In this document: positions 28,249 through 36,682 of the stretch, one piece after another
How the letters are laid out: every line of letters begins with the position of its first letter
Numbering within the stretch: position 1 is the first letter of the stretch
Origin: Pontibacillus sp. HMF3514
GTDB taxonomy: Bacteria > Bacillota > Bacilli > Bacillales > BH030062
Direction: 5' to 3'
Assembly: GCF_009858175.1 (NCBI RefSeq)
Contig: NZ_CP047393.1
Coordinates: forward strand, 3,472,001 to 3,536,000
DNA: 64,000 nucleotides
The notes under the pieces: generated by a model
What the model was told of the DNA's origin: nothing
The model's input: only the letters and a program-made list of their open reading frames with translations
Database searches by the model: none
Program-made: the position numbers and the translations under genes

Positions 28249-28450
28249 CGTGTTCCCTCCAATTGATGTAGAAATATACTTACTTATTATTACAATAAGC
28301 CATAAACCGCTTCGTTTCAATGAATCTTATGTAGGGTTTTGGTTCTATTGTTTAATGTTTACAGTTAGGTTTTTCCTTTTTCAAGAGGGCTTCAAACGCT
28401 TTTTTTCTATTTAATTTATATTTATTTTCTTATGAACAGACAGAATACGA

Positions 28451-28858
28451 TTAAATAAACAAACGATTCAAATCAATAATGAATGAGTATAAGAATAGTA
28501 CATCATAAACACCTATAATCATTATTTGGATTGTGATTAATATCTTAAAAAGTTTGATACTCTTTCTTTCACTTATTTTTGTTAGGTAAATCATTAGAAT
28601 GGATGTTAATAAGCCAATTACTAGGGAGAGCCTTATAGCAACATGAGCATTACTCATCCTATAAAGAGGAGCCATAAACAAATCAGACACGATTAACATA
28701 TATACGAAAAATGCATTTATGTAGAATAGCTTCATTGCTAGTTTCTTACTTAAAACAAAATTCTTTTTGTATAAGTTCTTTATCAATCTTATCGTGTATA
28801 TCAGAAATAGAGTTATAAAGATTAAAAAGACCCCTACATAAAATATTGTTAAATACAA
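28451..28858 (-). CDS. Hypothetical four-helix membrane protein
   Basis: A 135-residue protein made almost entirely of four hydrophobic helices joined by short basic loops (LYTIRLIKNLYKKNF... between helices 1 and 2 and SERKSIKLFKI between 3 and 4). It begins at TTG (28856-28858) after AGAGGTGAT. I do not recognise a family, and no catalytic motif is visible. It is flanked by the lipoprotein gene downstream and a terminator upstream, so it may be transcribed alone. Confidence 0.65.
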   Translation of the reverse strand: MYLTIFYVGVFLIFITLFLIYTIRLIKNLYKKNFVLSKKLAMKLFYINAFFVYMLIVSDLFMAPLYRMSNAHVAIRLSLVIGLLTSILMIYLTKISERKSIKLFKILITIQIMIIGVYDVLFLYSFIIDLNRLFI

Positions 28859-28952
28859 ATCTTATCACCTCTTGCTCCTTAATAGTTTGTCAGAATATAG
28901 CATGAGAGTTTCTTATTTCAACACAAAAGTATTTGCAATAACCTGAACTAAA

Positions 28953-28985
28953 GAAGGACGAAGCAATCAAATTGCCTCGTCCCTT
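28953..28985 (-). terminator. Terminator after the broken surface-protein gene
   Basis: The minus strand shows GGACGAGGCAAT/ATTGCTTCGTCC (one mismatch) followed by TTCTTT, starting just past the stop at 28991. Confidence 0.8.
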
Positions 28986-28990
28986 TTTCT

Positions 28991-29776
28991 TTAGTCACCA
29001 ACAACTACATCTAGATAATTCTCAGAGATTGAAAAACCCCAATAAGCATGGTCAACAGCTAATACAAATACCTCATAGTTTCCTTGCGTAATGTCTACTT
29101 CATCAAATGTTGTTAGAGTGGATGGTAATGCTGCTAAAGTTCCATCATCACCTGATGTTGCAGGGATTTCTTTTAAACGGTTTTGCGATACTAATTGGTC
29201 TAAAGCCGCTAAATTATCTTCTGCACCAGCATTATAGAGTGAACTTATTCCATCAGAGATTTGATGTGCGGCATCTTCATATGTTGCTCCATCGGCAAAT
29301 ACCGTTACATAGTAATTGAGAACACGGTGTGGTGATTGAGTCTCATCTACACTGCCCGCTATATCATCAAATGCGATCTTAATGTCTGTTGCATCACTCC
29401 CACCAGTAGCTGCATCCGTATAAATAACATTTGTTACCGTTTCAGTCCATCCATCATAAAGGTATTGTCCAGTAACTGAAAAGTCATTTCCGGATAGGTC
29501 TTCAAGTTCACCAGAGGAAATTGCTAAATCACTCGTTTCATAGTCATGAGGCAATACATGACTCGGATCGAGCGTAATTGTTACTTTGTTATCTGTAATG
29601 CTTGCTGACGCATTTGTAAGGTTTAAACTACTAGCACTTACAGCACTTAAAAAGCTGGAAGCATTGTTTGTAAACCTTACGGGTTCATCAAACCACATAT
29701 TAATCTGATTGACAGTGGTATTTGTTCCAAAAGTTATAGCATGATTTAATGTTGGTGCTGTTACATCGCTATTCTC
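28991..29776 (-). pseudogene. 3' fragment of a surface-protein gene, truncated next to an intron-like remnant
   Basis: The open frame runs from GAG at 29774-29776 to the stop at 28991 (about 260 codons). It encodes a C-terminal fragment with S-layer/Ig-like features: ENSDVTAPTLNHAITFGT, MWFDEPVRFTNNASS, VTITLDPSHVLPHDYE, LEDLSGNDFSVTG and a final beta-rich domain. The layout (an x-x-F-x-E-P-V opening followed by L-x-D-L-x-G-N) is that of SbsA-type Ig-like domains. No start codon with ribosome-binding site or signal peptide precedes it; the frame is closed by TAA at 29780-29782 inside the intron-like remnant. A possible internal ATG at 29698 would not yield an exported protein. Confidence 0.75.
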
Positions 29777-29866
29777 GTCTTATACCATTTTCTCTGTTTA
29801 TTATGGCTTTCGAGCGAGCCTTCACCGCACAGGCGGCTTTCACCGCATACGGCGATCCGTCAGTAG
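29777..29866 (-). mobile_element. Group II intron 3'-end-like remnant (domains V-VI), copy 1
   Basis: On the minus strand, CGCCGTATGCGGTGAAAGCC and the following CGCCTGTGCGG at about 29819-29857 have the length and pattern of group II intron domain V: an AGC/CGC-type opening, a GTGAAAGC middle and a complementary return strand. A weak domain VI-like hairpin (CCAT/ATGG) follows at 29780-29812. The surface-protein frame starts immediately after. No reverse transcriptase is present. The match is by eye to the known domain V consensus. Confidence 0.5.
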
Positions 29867-29959
29867 ATTATCCCCAATAATCAGCTGATACAATAGTATT
29901 ATCGGTTACCATTTATTTTACTTTTAGATTAAAATACAATATTTATTTTTAACAAAGCA

Positions 29960-29990
29960 AAAACCTCTCAGAATAATTCTGAGAGGTTTT
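29960..29990 (-). terminator. Terminator after the second broken surface-protein gene
   Basis: A perfect 14-bp stem AAAACCTCTCAGAA/TTCTGAGAGGTTTT with a 3-nt loop is followed by TTTTGCTTT on the minus strand and lies 20 bp past the stop at 30010. Confidence 0.88.
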
Positions 29991-30009
29991 AATCCAATAT
30001 TAATGAAAA

Positions 30010-30639
30010 TTACTTATCTGTGACACTTTGAGTAACAGGTGTTCCCGTATTACCAGCTGCATCAATAGCAGTTACACTGATCGTAATATTACTGTTATCA
30101 ACTACAGTAAAATTGGATAATGTAACGGTATAAGAGGCACTACCGTCAGCTGTCACATATTTTGTGTATACATTTCCTGAGTTATCTGTAATAGTCACTT
30201 CATATTGATCAATATCACTCTCACTTGGTGCTTTATCAAAATTAATAGTACCAGCAAGTTGATTTTGAGTTGAATCTGTATCAGTAAATGATAGATTTTG
30301 TGCCTGATCTGTAGGAGCAGTGTTATCTAATGTAATAGCATTGGTGTTTATAGAATCGGATGTCTTTGAATCTGTAACAGTTACAGGGATGGTACCACTA
30401 ACATCAGAAATAGTATTACCTGAACTAATAGTATATTCAATCGCGTAAGTATTATCCCCATTATCGGTTACGTTTTCAGCTACTTCTGTTTAGTTACTAT
30501 CAAAACTAGAAAAATCAGTTAATAATGTTAAACCTGGTTGATTTGCCATAGCTAATATTGTAATTTTGTCTCCATTTTTCACATTCGTTGGAACTGCAGT
30601 TATAGAATCTACACTAAATATTGCTGAGTTGCTATTCTC
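30010..30639 (-). pseudogene. 3' fragment of a second surface-protein gene with an internal stop
   Basis: In one frame from GAG at 30637-30639 to the stop at 30010 the sequence encodes Ig-like repeats: NSAIFSVDSITAVPTNVKNG, NTAPTDQAQNLSFTDTDST, LAGTINFDKAPSESDIDQYE and ITISVTAIDAAGNTGTPVTQ. The frame is interrupted by TAA at 30490-30492, two residues after the motif DFSSFDSN. There is no start codon, ribosome-binding site or signal peptide. Both the internal stop and the missing 5' end mark it as a pseudogene. The fragment resembles, but is not a copy of, the fragment at 28991-29776. Confidence 0.8.
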
Positions 30640-30710
30640 GCCTAACCTATAATGATTTTCGGTCAAGCATACACCATACGTGCGGCTTTCACCGCATACG
30701 TCGTGCCATC
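30640..30710 (-). mobile_element. Group II intron 3'-end-like remnant (domains V-VI), copy 2
   Basis: The minus strand contains ACGTATGCGGTGAAAGCCGC with the return strand GCACGTATGGT at 30671-30706, nearly the canonical domain V, although the expected AGC triad at its start reads ACG. A 7-bp stem CTTGACC/GGTTAGG at 30641-30668 sits where domain VI belongs. It ends at GGC|GAGAATAGC, the same exon boundary sequence as copy 1. It is too degenerate to splice. Confidence 0.55.
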
Positions 30711-31382
30711 AATAATAGAAAATCTCCACTTTAAAAAATATGTATTCTAATTTTAACAGAAACTACTATATATAAAGAAGGTGGAATAAGTCTATTACAT
30801 CACTTATCCCACCAAGAATTCATTAAATATAAGCATTAATCTAAAGAAAATATTGGGGATAATTTTCTTATTACTGACTAAGTCCCTTCGCTCCAGCAAG
30901 TTTTATCCTCCTCGCCTGCGTTACCACTACGAGTTCAAACGGCATACTATCAACACTACTACGGACTTGCTGCCACTTTGTATGGATCCAACGGTGCTAA
31001 TTCACCTGTTCGTACAAAGCTTCAAACGTTCCACTATGTATATCCCTTTTTTTGATAACCTTAGACTTCCACTTTTCAGTATAAGAATGTTTGATTTAAC
31101 AGCCCTAATTATTTCAAACACTTTATAATATCTAAACTATAAAGGTATATACCAAACTGACAGCAAATTATACTTAGTATATACTAGCTTGTACTGGATC
31201 ATAATGGATTCGGTACCTAGTCATAGTTATCTTTTAAAGAACCCCGCCTCTACATTTTGAGTACGTCTTCACCTGACTTCGCCCTCTCAGCTAATTAGAG
31301 CATCATTGGACGCAGGAGTATTAGGCTCATGATCAATTGAGCTGTTATCATGTTTAGGAATTTCACCCAAATAATAACATAG
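30711..31382 (-). other. Non-coding stretch, possibly the body of an ORF-less group II intron
   Basis: About 670 bp without a credible gene on either strand. On the minus strand, the stretch from about 31340 to 30850 is noticeably structured and less AT-rich, with segments such as AATGTAGAGGCGGGGTTCTT, GCAAGTCCGTAGTAGTG and GAGCGAAGGGACTTAGTCAG that look like RNA rather than coding sequence. It lies directly upstream of the domain V-like remnant, so it may be domains I-IV of an intron that lost its reverse transcriptase gene. I could not identify a GTGYG 5' end. Confidence 0.35.
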
Positions 31383-31384
31383 CA

Positions 31385-31442
31385 GTTAAAAGAAAAGCCC
31401 CAAAGTAGTAGCTGAATGTTAAATTAGCTACTTCTTTGGGGC
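31385..31442 (-). terminator. Strong terminator after the S-layer gene
   Basis: The stem GCCCCAAAG-AGTAGCT / AGCTACTACTTTGGGGC (about 17 bp, one mismatch) at 31397-31442 is followed by TTTTCTTTTAA on the minus strand. It ends the SLH - small protein - S-layer transcript. Confidence 0.92.
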
Positions 31443-31503
31443 ATTTTCTTCACTTCTTTCGTTCATTAACAGAACTTATGAAGTAACGTTTCGTTTAATA
31501 TAA

Positions 31504-34500
31504 TTAGTCAATGTTTACAGCTGCGTCATTTTTGTTACCTGCAAGGTCAACTAAAGTTCCAGCGCTAATTGTGTAAGGTGTAGAAACGTCATCTCCACCT
31601 GTAATTGATCCACCATCAGCAGTAACTGTAATTTCAGTGTCTGCTCCTGCAGCAGAAGTCTTAGCTACTGAACCAGTACCATCACCATCTAGAGAGTTAG
31701 CAAAAATAGTTTCAAGTTCAGCAATTGTAGCATTTACACTAGATGCAGAAAGTTCATCATTGAATGTAATTACTACAGTTTCACTAGCTTCAACTTCTGT
31801 AGCACTTGAGCCTGCTGTGTAAGTTCCACCTACAGATGCTACATCAAGAGCTTCTTCTGCTGTAATTGTTACATCAAGTTCAGCGAATTGACCGTTATCT
31901 TCAAGAACAAATGTGATTGGAGAATCAGCACGATACTGAACATTCTCAGCTGTAACCTCATCTAGTTCAAATAAGTCACTTGCAGCATCAAAGACAAAGC
32001 CATCTGTAGAACTGTATGCTACAGAATTTGTAGTGTCTACTTTAGAAGAATCAGCTACTTCAAATAATGAGTCAGTTGATTTGTTACTATATACTCCATA
32101 CTGGTCTTTAGTAACAACATGTAGAGCGCTACCAGTATCTACTGCAGTACGATCAGCGAATGTTAATGAAGAAACTTCGTTAGTACCAGCAGCTAAACCA
32201 TAAGGGTTTGAAGCTGTAACAGCAGCATCTGTAAGCATTACTTCAGTTGTTTCAGGTGCAGCAGGACTCCATGTTACAGTTTTCTCAATAGTTTTAACAC
32301 CATCATCAGTATTCACATAAACTGTAACAGTAACATCTGTAGCTGCAGTAGCACCACCATTATTCGGTCCAGAAGCAATTACCCACTGGTTATCTTGAGC
32401 ATCAATAGCTACGTCACCAAGGCGTCCGCTACTTACTTCTACTAGATCGGAGTTTGAAGAAGTAACTTTGAAGATTGCACTAGATGGAATAGCATAGCTA
32501 TTATCTTCTTCATCAGTAGCTGTAACGTTTAATACTTTCGCATATGCGTCAGCACCAGCTTGGCCGTAGTCTTGGTCACCAGCAAGTGTACCAACATCAT
32601 CTACTGAATAAGTTAAGCCAGTAGCATTGTTAGCAACTACAGAGAAATCAAGTGTAGCTTGGCTTACTACTTCGTTTGAACCATTCAATAATTTACCAGT
32701 TACTGCTACTTCACCTGTTTTACCTTCAACAGCAGAAACAGTAAGTGGACTCATATTTTCTTCAGCAGTACCAGATGTCTTGTTAACATTTACTGCTTCT
32801 GTATCTCCAGATACAGTATATTCCCAAGTAAGGTTTGTGTTAGTGTTACCAGCTACTGGAGTAATTGCATCACCATATTGGTCTTGGAATGCAAAGCTAA
32901 CTTGTGTGTCTGCTCCAGAAATCAGTTTAGAAGTGTATTCTTCAGGTACAACAACATCGCTTACTACACGTTCTGCTTTTACTTCTGTAGTTAAGGAATC
33001 AGTTTCACCAGTTCCAGAAGTTACTACAATAGATGCAGCACCAGAAGTTGTTAGTGAAGTAGTGTTAACAATTTTTCCATAGTTATCACTAGTATCGTCA
33101 GTGTTAATTGCAAAAGATACACCATTTAGCGCACCAGTTCCTGTTACGTTAATGTTTCCTGCTTGAGCAGCAATTTGAGCTGCTGTCAGTTCTTCATCAA
33201 ACTGGTTAAGAACTGTAACAGGAACTACAACTGAACCTGCAGCATCACCTTTAGCAATTACGTTTGTTTCTAACTCACCTAGTCTTACTTCATCTGCCTC
33301 AGCAGGTTTTACAATGTTAAGTTCCTTAGTTACTGTTTCACCAGTTGCATTGATTACAGCAGTAAGCTTTACTGTTTTTGCAGTTGATAGTGATGATGTA
33401 TCTACATCAATCATAGCTTCGCCATCAACATCTACAATACTGAAGTTAACACTAGAATCTGAAGATAGTAATGTTACACCAGAGATTTGAGATGAAGATG
33501 ATAGGCTATTACCATACTGATCTTGTGCATTTAATTCGATTTTAGCTGCGTCTGCATCACCAGTGTAAACACGGTTAGTATCTTCTGGAAGAACTACATC
33601 GCCAAGTTCAAGTGCAGTTACTGAAGCTGCATCTCCAACAGTAGCTGTAACAGTTTCACTTTCACCTGTTTTACTATCAACTGCTGTTAATACAACTGTT
33701 TGATCAGCACTGAAGTCTGAGCTAGCGTCAAGAGTTAATACACCATTACTGTCTGTTAGGCTATCAGTAGCAACTGAAGCAGACCAAGAAATGTTATTAA
33801 CTAGTGAATCAGCGTCAGTAGTAATATCAGTACCATATTGGTCAAATACTTTAAAGTTCATAGTTGCTTTATCAGAAGCAGTTTTCACAAGTGTTTCACC
33901 AAGGAATTCAATATCAGATACTTTTTGTGATTCAACAGTTACTGTACCAACTAGATCTTCTTCAAGGTCTTCGCCAGTTACTGTAACTGTGTAATCTCCT
34001 GCAACTAAGTTTGTTTCAGATGAAAGAGTTAGAGCATCTTTATCATCATTCCACTCTGAGTCAAGGATTACTGAGAAGTTTCCACGCTTAACTTTCACAT
34101 CAACATTTTCAGTATCAATTGCTTGGTTGAAATCAACTTCTAATGTTTTAGCGTCAATCGCACTTACAGACTCAACCATTGGAGCTGCATCTTCACCCAT
34201 GTTTTCCCATGCAGTGTATTCTGCAACTTCTTCATCAGAAACTAGGTTTTCTTCATTATCATCTAGTTCGTTTAGAAGTTCTGGAGTTGCTGTATCTGGG
34301 TTATCAAGTTTTGCGAAAGCAAGTTCTTTAATAGTTACGAATTTGCCTTCTTCTACACTTACAGCTACTACAGAGTTCGCTTGAACAAACTCACCTAGTT
34401 CGCCTGTGCCGAATGTCATTGCTTTTGCATAGTCCATGAATGGAACTGTAACTACAGAACCGTCCTCAGTTTGAATAGCTACACTGTGAATAGTAGTCGC

Positions 34501-34593
34501 CTCTGCTGCTTGTGCAGTTGGCGCAGCTACTGCTGGTACCGCAACTGCTGCCGCTAATGCTGCTGTACTCATCACTTTAAATGGTGATTTCAT
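31504..34593 (-). CDS. S-layer-type surface protein with Ig-like repeats
   Basis: A 1029-residue secreted protein rich in Thr, Val, Asp and Ala, poor in Cys and strongly acidic. Residues 1-29 form a signal peptide ending AAPTAQAAEA. Residues about 30-150 form an N-terminal module related to the small neighbour at 34646-35110. From about 140 onward, repeated beta-rich domains follow with recurring DQYG(T/N/D/V) turns (VFDQYGTDITTDADS; AQDQYGNSLSSS; FQDQYGDAITPV; TKDQYGVYSNKS), typical of S-layer Ig-like units. The C-terminus has LVDLAGNKNDAAVNID. No SLH domain is present, so anchoring must use another part. A strong GGGAGGA site, a shared promoter and a strong terminator suit high expression. 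Confidence 0.9.
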   Translation of the reverse strand: MKSPFKVMSTAALAAAVAVPAVAAPTAQAAEATTIHSVAIQTEDGSVVTVPFMDYAKAMTFGTGELGEFVQANSVVAVSVEEGKFVTIKELAFAKLDNPDTATPELLNELDDNEENLVSDEEVAEYTAWENMGEDAAPMVESVSAIDAKTLEVDFNQAIDTENVDVKVKRGNFSVILDSEWNDDKDALTLSSETNLVAGDYTVTVTGEDLEEDLVGTVTVESQKVSDIEFLGETLVKTASDKATMNFKVFDQYGTDITTDADSLVNNISWSASVATDSLTDSNGVLTLDASSDFSADQTVVLTAVDSKTGESETVTATVGDAASVTALELGDVVLPEDTNRVYTGDADAAKIELNAQDQYGNSLSSSSQISGVTLLSSDSSVNFSIVDVDGEAMIDVDTSSLSTAKTVKLTAVINATGETVTKELNIVKPAEADEVRLGELETNVIAKGDAAGSVVVPVTVLNQFDEELTAAQIAAQAGNINVTGTGALNGVSFAINTDDTSDNYGKIVNTTSLTTSGAASIVVTSGTGETDSLTTEVKAERVVSDVVVPEEYTSKLISGADTQVSFAFQDQYGDAITPVAGNTNTNLTWEYTVSGDTEAVNVNKTSGTAEENMSPLTVSAVEGKTGEVAVTGKLLNGSNEVVSQATLDFSVVANNATGLTYSVDDVGTLAGDQDYGQAGADAYAKVLNVTATDEEDNSYAIPSSAIFKVTSSNSDLVEVSSGRLGDVAIDAQDNQWVIASGPNNGGATAATDVTVTVYVNTDDGVKTIEKTVTWSPAAPETTEVMLTDAAVTASNPYGLAAGTNEVSSLTFADRTAVDTGSALHVVTKDQYGVYSNKSTDSLFEVADSSKVDTTNSVAYSSTDGFVFDAASDLFELDEVTAENVQYRADSPITFVLEDNGQFAELDVTITAEEALDVASVGGTYTAGSSATEVEASETVVITFNDELSASSVNATIAELETIFANSLDGDGTGSVAKTSAAGADTEITVTADGGSITGGDDVSTPYTISAGTLVDLAGNKNDAAVNID

Positions 34594-34645
34594 AATATAA
34601 TATCCTCCCTAAATTTCTAAATTATATTTTTATTTAACTAGATTA

Positions 34646-35110
34646 CTAGTCAATAGATATGACCTCTGGAGTCTCTGCTTCTTCGAAGATTGGCTCCATG
34701 TTAGAATCATAACCGTTAATGCTTTGATAAGTTGAGACAGTACTTTCCTCCACAATTACGTCTGAACTGTCTGCTAACTCATCTAAAACATCTTGTACAG
34801 TTTCAGATGAACTTTTGAAGGTTACCCCCATAGCATAGTCTCGGAAGTTCAAGTAGTCACCTGTACTAATACCGATAGCTTTTATATCTGGAGTAAATTC
34901 ACTATAAAAATCGTAAAAGTCTCCATCTTTGGTTGCTAATGCTAATGCATAGTCTCTTAGTGAGACAGTGAATTGGGTTCCGTTATGTTCAAAGACAACT
35001 GTTTCAATAGTAACATCTGAAGCTGCCTCTACAGGCTGTACAAGACTTGGAGCTGTAAGACTACCTAAGATGACTGCAGTTCCTGTACTTAGAAGTAGGC
35101 TTTTTTTCAT
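34646..35110 (-). CDS. Small secreted protein related to the N-terminal module of the S-layer protein
   Basis: A 154-residue exported protein. The signal peptide is KKSLLLSTGTAVILGSLTAP with cleavage near VEAASD. The mature part aligns by eye with residues about 33-150 of the 1029-residue S-layer protein encoded next: FTVSLRDYALALATKDGDFY versus VTVPFMDYAKAMTFGTGELG, then DIKAIGISTGDYLNF versus SVVAVSVEEGKFVTI, ELADSSDVIVEESTVSTY versus ELDDNEENLVSDEEVAEY, and MEPIFEE versus APMVES. It therefore looks like a free-standing copy of that module, without the Ig-like array. It may cap, anchor or regulate S-layer assembly; this is inference. It lies 11 bp from the SLH gene. Confidence 0.8.
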   Translation of the reverse strand: MKKSLLLSTGTAVILGSLTAPSLVQPVEAASDVTIETVVFEHNGTQFTVSLRDYALALATKDGDFYDFYSEFTPDIKAIGISTGDYLNFRDYAMGVTFKSSSETVQDVLDELADSSDVIVEESTVSTYQSINGYDSNMEPIFEEAETPEVISID

Positions 35111-35121
35111 AAAACTCTACC

Positions 35122-36261
35122 TTATTGTACTGTAACAGTGCCTGAAAGTACTGCTTCTTCAGAGTCTGCTGTTACACTTTCATTGAAGTAAACGTCTCTG
35201 TCTTCAAGGTACTCAAGATCATAGGACTTATCCCCAACTGTTAGTGAAACAGTCTGTCCTTCAGAAACTTCTACACTTTCAGCTGGAACAGTTACAGCAT
35301 AAACACCTTTAAGAAGGTTTACTGCTTGACCATTTAACTCGCTAACAGATCCTAGGTTACTAGGTTCAGTTTCTTCTTCTTCTACATCATACATTACTTT
35401 TGCATCACGCAGATCAGCTTCAGTGTAGCCAGAAACCTCACCATTATAGAAAGATTCTTGATCTGCAAGGTATTCTAGTTCTACTGTTTCGCCATTAACA
35501 TCTAGTGTTACTACAGTTTCAGCAGTAGCACCGTCAAGATTAGCTACAGGAATAGATACAGAGTAAACACCTTCAATTAATTTTGTTACTGAGCCTGCTT
35601 CATCAACAGTTACAGCTGCATTTTGCTCATTCCAAAGCTTCCATGCATTGTGAAGCATTTTAGAGAAGTCTTTACGTTTGATGGAATCATGAACACCAAA
35701 TGTAGTTTCATCGTAACCATCAGCGATTTCTAATGCATAAACTGCATCAACATATGTGTTAAGAGAAGTGTCTCCACGATCTTCAAATGGTGATTCTGCT
35801 ACACCATCTTCTGGCATAAGGTCGAATGCTTCGATAACGACTTTCGCCATTTCAGCACGGTTTAATTCAGCGTCAGCGTTGAAATTACCTTCTGCGTTAC
35901 CTTCGAAGATTCCATGCTCTTCAAGTTCTGCAACAATACCGTCGATTCGATCTGGTACACCCGTTAGTGTAAGTTCGAAATCAGCGTCTACGTTAAATCC
36001 GCGAGCAGTGAAAATCATTTCAGCTGCTTCACTACGCTTAAGGTAGTTGTCAGGACCGAATGATCCATCAGTGTAACCTGATACAACTCCCATGTCGTAA
36101 AGTGCATTGATGTGTTCATAATGACGTGTGTCTTCGGATACATCTGAGAAATCCTCAGCTGCAGTTGCTGCTGAAACTGCTGGAGCTACAGCGCTACCTA
36201 CTAATGCTGCGGAAGCAGATGCAACCATAAATTTGCGATAAGACTTTGGTTGAAATGCCAT
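35122..36261 (-). CDS. SLH-domain surface protein with two C-terminal repeat domains
   Basis: A 379-residue exported protein. A signal peptide (ends AVSAATAAED) is followed by three SLH modules: about 36-80 (FSDVSEDTRHYEHINALYDM, YTDGSFGPDNYLKRSEAAEM), 95-145 (GNAEGNFNADAELNRAEMAK) and 155-205 (FEDRGDTSLNTYVDAVYALE, IKRKDFSKML). SLH modules bind pyruvylated secondary cell-wall polymer. Residues about 225-300 and 305-379 are two copies of a domain with VYSVSIP or VYAVTVP, ELEYL or DLEYL and FYNGE or YFNES, also found in the neighbouring lipoprotein. It is the first gene of the S-layer transcript. CsaB, needed for pyruvylation, is encoded at 41807-42913. Confidence 0.93.
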   Translation of the reverse strand: MAFQPKSYRKFMVASASAALVGSAVAPAVSAATAAEDFSDVSEDTRHYEHINALYDMGVVSGYTDGSFGPDNYLKRSEAAEMIFTARGFNVDADFELTLTGVPDRIDGIVAELEEHGIFEGNAEGNFNADAELNRAEMAKVVIEAFDLMPEDGVAESPFEDRGDTSLNTYVDAVYALEIADGYDETTFGVHDSIKRKDFSKMLHNAWKLWNEQNAAVTVDEAGSVTKLIEGVYSVSIPVANLDGATAETVVTLDVNGETVELEYLADQESFYNGEVSGYTEADLRDAKVMYDVEEEETEPSNLGSVSELNGQAVNLLKGVYAVTVPAESVEVSEGQTVSLTVGDKSYDLEYLEDRDVYFNESVTADSEEAVLSGTVTVQ

Positions 36262-36437
36262 TAATCTTTTTCCTCCCTTAATATGTACTAAAGTACATCT
36301 ATATTTATATATAAGGTTCTAGAGGTGCGATAAAACCTCTAAAGATGAACCCTAATTCACAGTATTATTCCAACCCCAACCTATACTTGATAAGATTTCC
36401 TTAACAGATAAAAAAATGGTTTGGTTGGAAAATCTCG
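36262..36437 (-). promoter_or_regulatory. Hairpin-rich 5' leader of the S-layer operon
   Basis: The untranslated region of about 175 nt carries three hairpins in a row: TTCCAACC/GGTTGGAA with extended pairing across 36368-36431, TAGAGGT/ACCTCTA at 36320-36341 and ATGTAC/GTACAT at 36283-36298, the last just before the GGGAGGA ribosome-binding site at about 36271-36278. Long, paired leaders are known to stabilise S-layer mRNAs; that this one does so is inference. Confidence 0.6.
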
Positions 36438-36444
36438 CAATTTA

Positions 36445-36472
36445 ATTCTACCAAATCTAGCAATGAGGTCAA
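36445..36472 (-). promoter_or_regulatory. Sigma-A promoter of the S-layer operon
   Basis: TTGACC (36467-36472) and TAGAAT (36445-36450) on the minus strand are separated by 16 bp, with a TGG extended -10 just before the hexamer. Initiation near 36438 would put the 3-hairpin leader on the transcript. Confidence 0.75.
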
Positions 36473-36608
36473 CTGATATGTGAAAATTTTGTCTGTTTTT
36501 TTACATAGATCGGTAGTTTATTGATACATTCTGTAACATCATTGAAATTTTTATGATTGTTTAGAAAATTTAATATAAAAAAATATTATGATTTTTCAAT
36601 CAATGATA

Positions 36609-36639
36609 GTTACTAGCATAACATGGTTATGCTAGTAAC
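36609..36639. repeat. Perfect 14-bp inverted repeat
   Basis: GTTACTAGCATAAC, a 3-base loop and its exact complement lie 45 bp past the stop of the polymer ligase gene and about 140 bp upstream of the S-layer promoter. There is no T-run directly after it on the minus strand, so it is either a weak terminator or a protein-binding palindrome. Confidence 0.6.
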
Positions 36640-36682
36640 ACAATATCAGATTTTCAATATATTTACAGACACCTTACTATGT

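Noticed and set aside
30853-31128. Plus-strand frame of 91 codons in the surface-protein island
   Set aside because: No ribosome-binding site, unlike any family, and opposite to structure-rich intron-like sequence.
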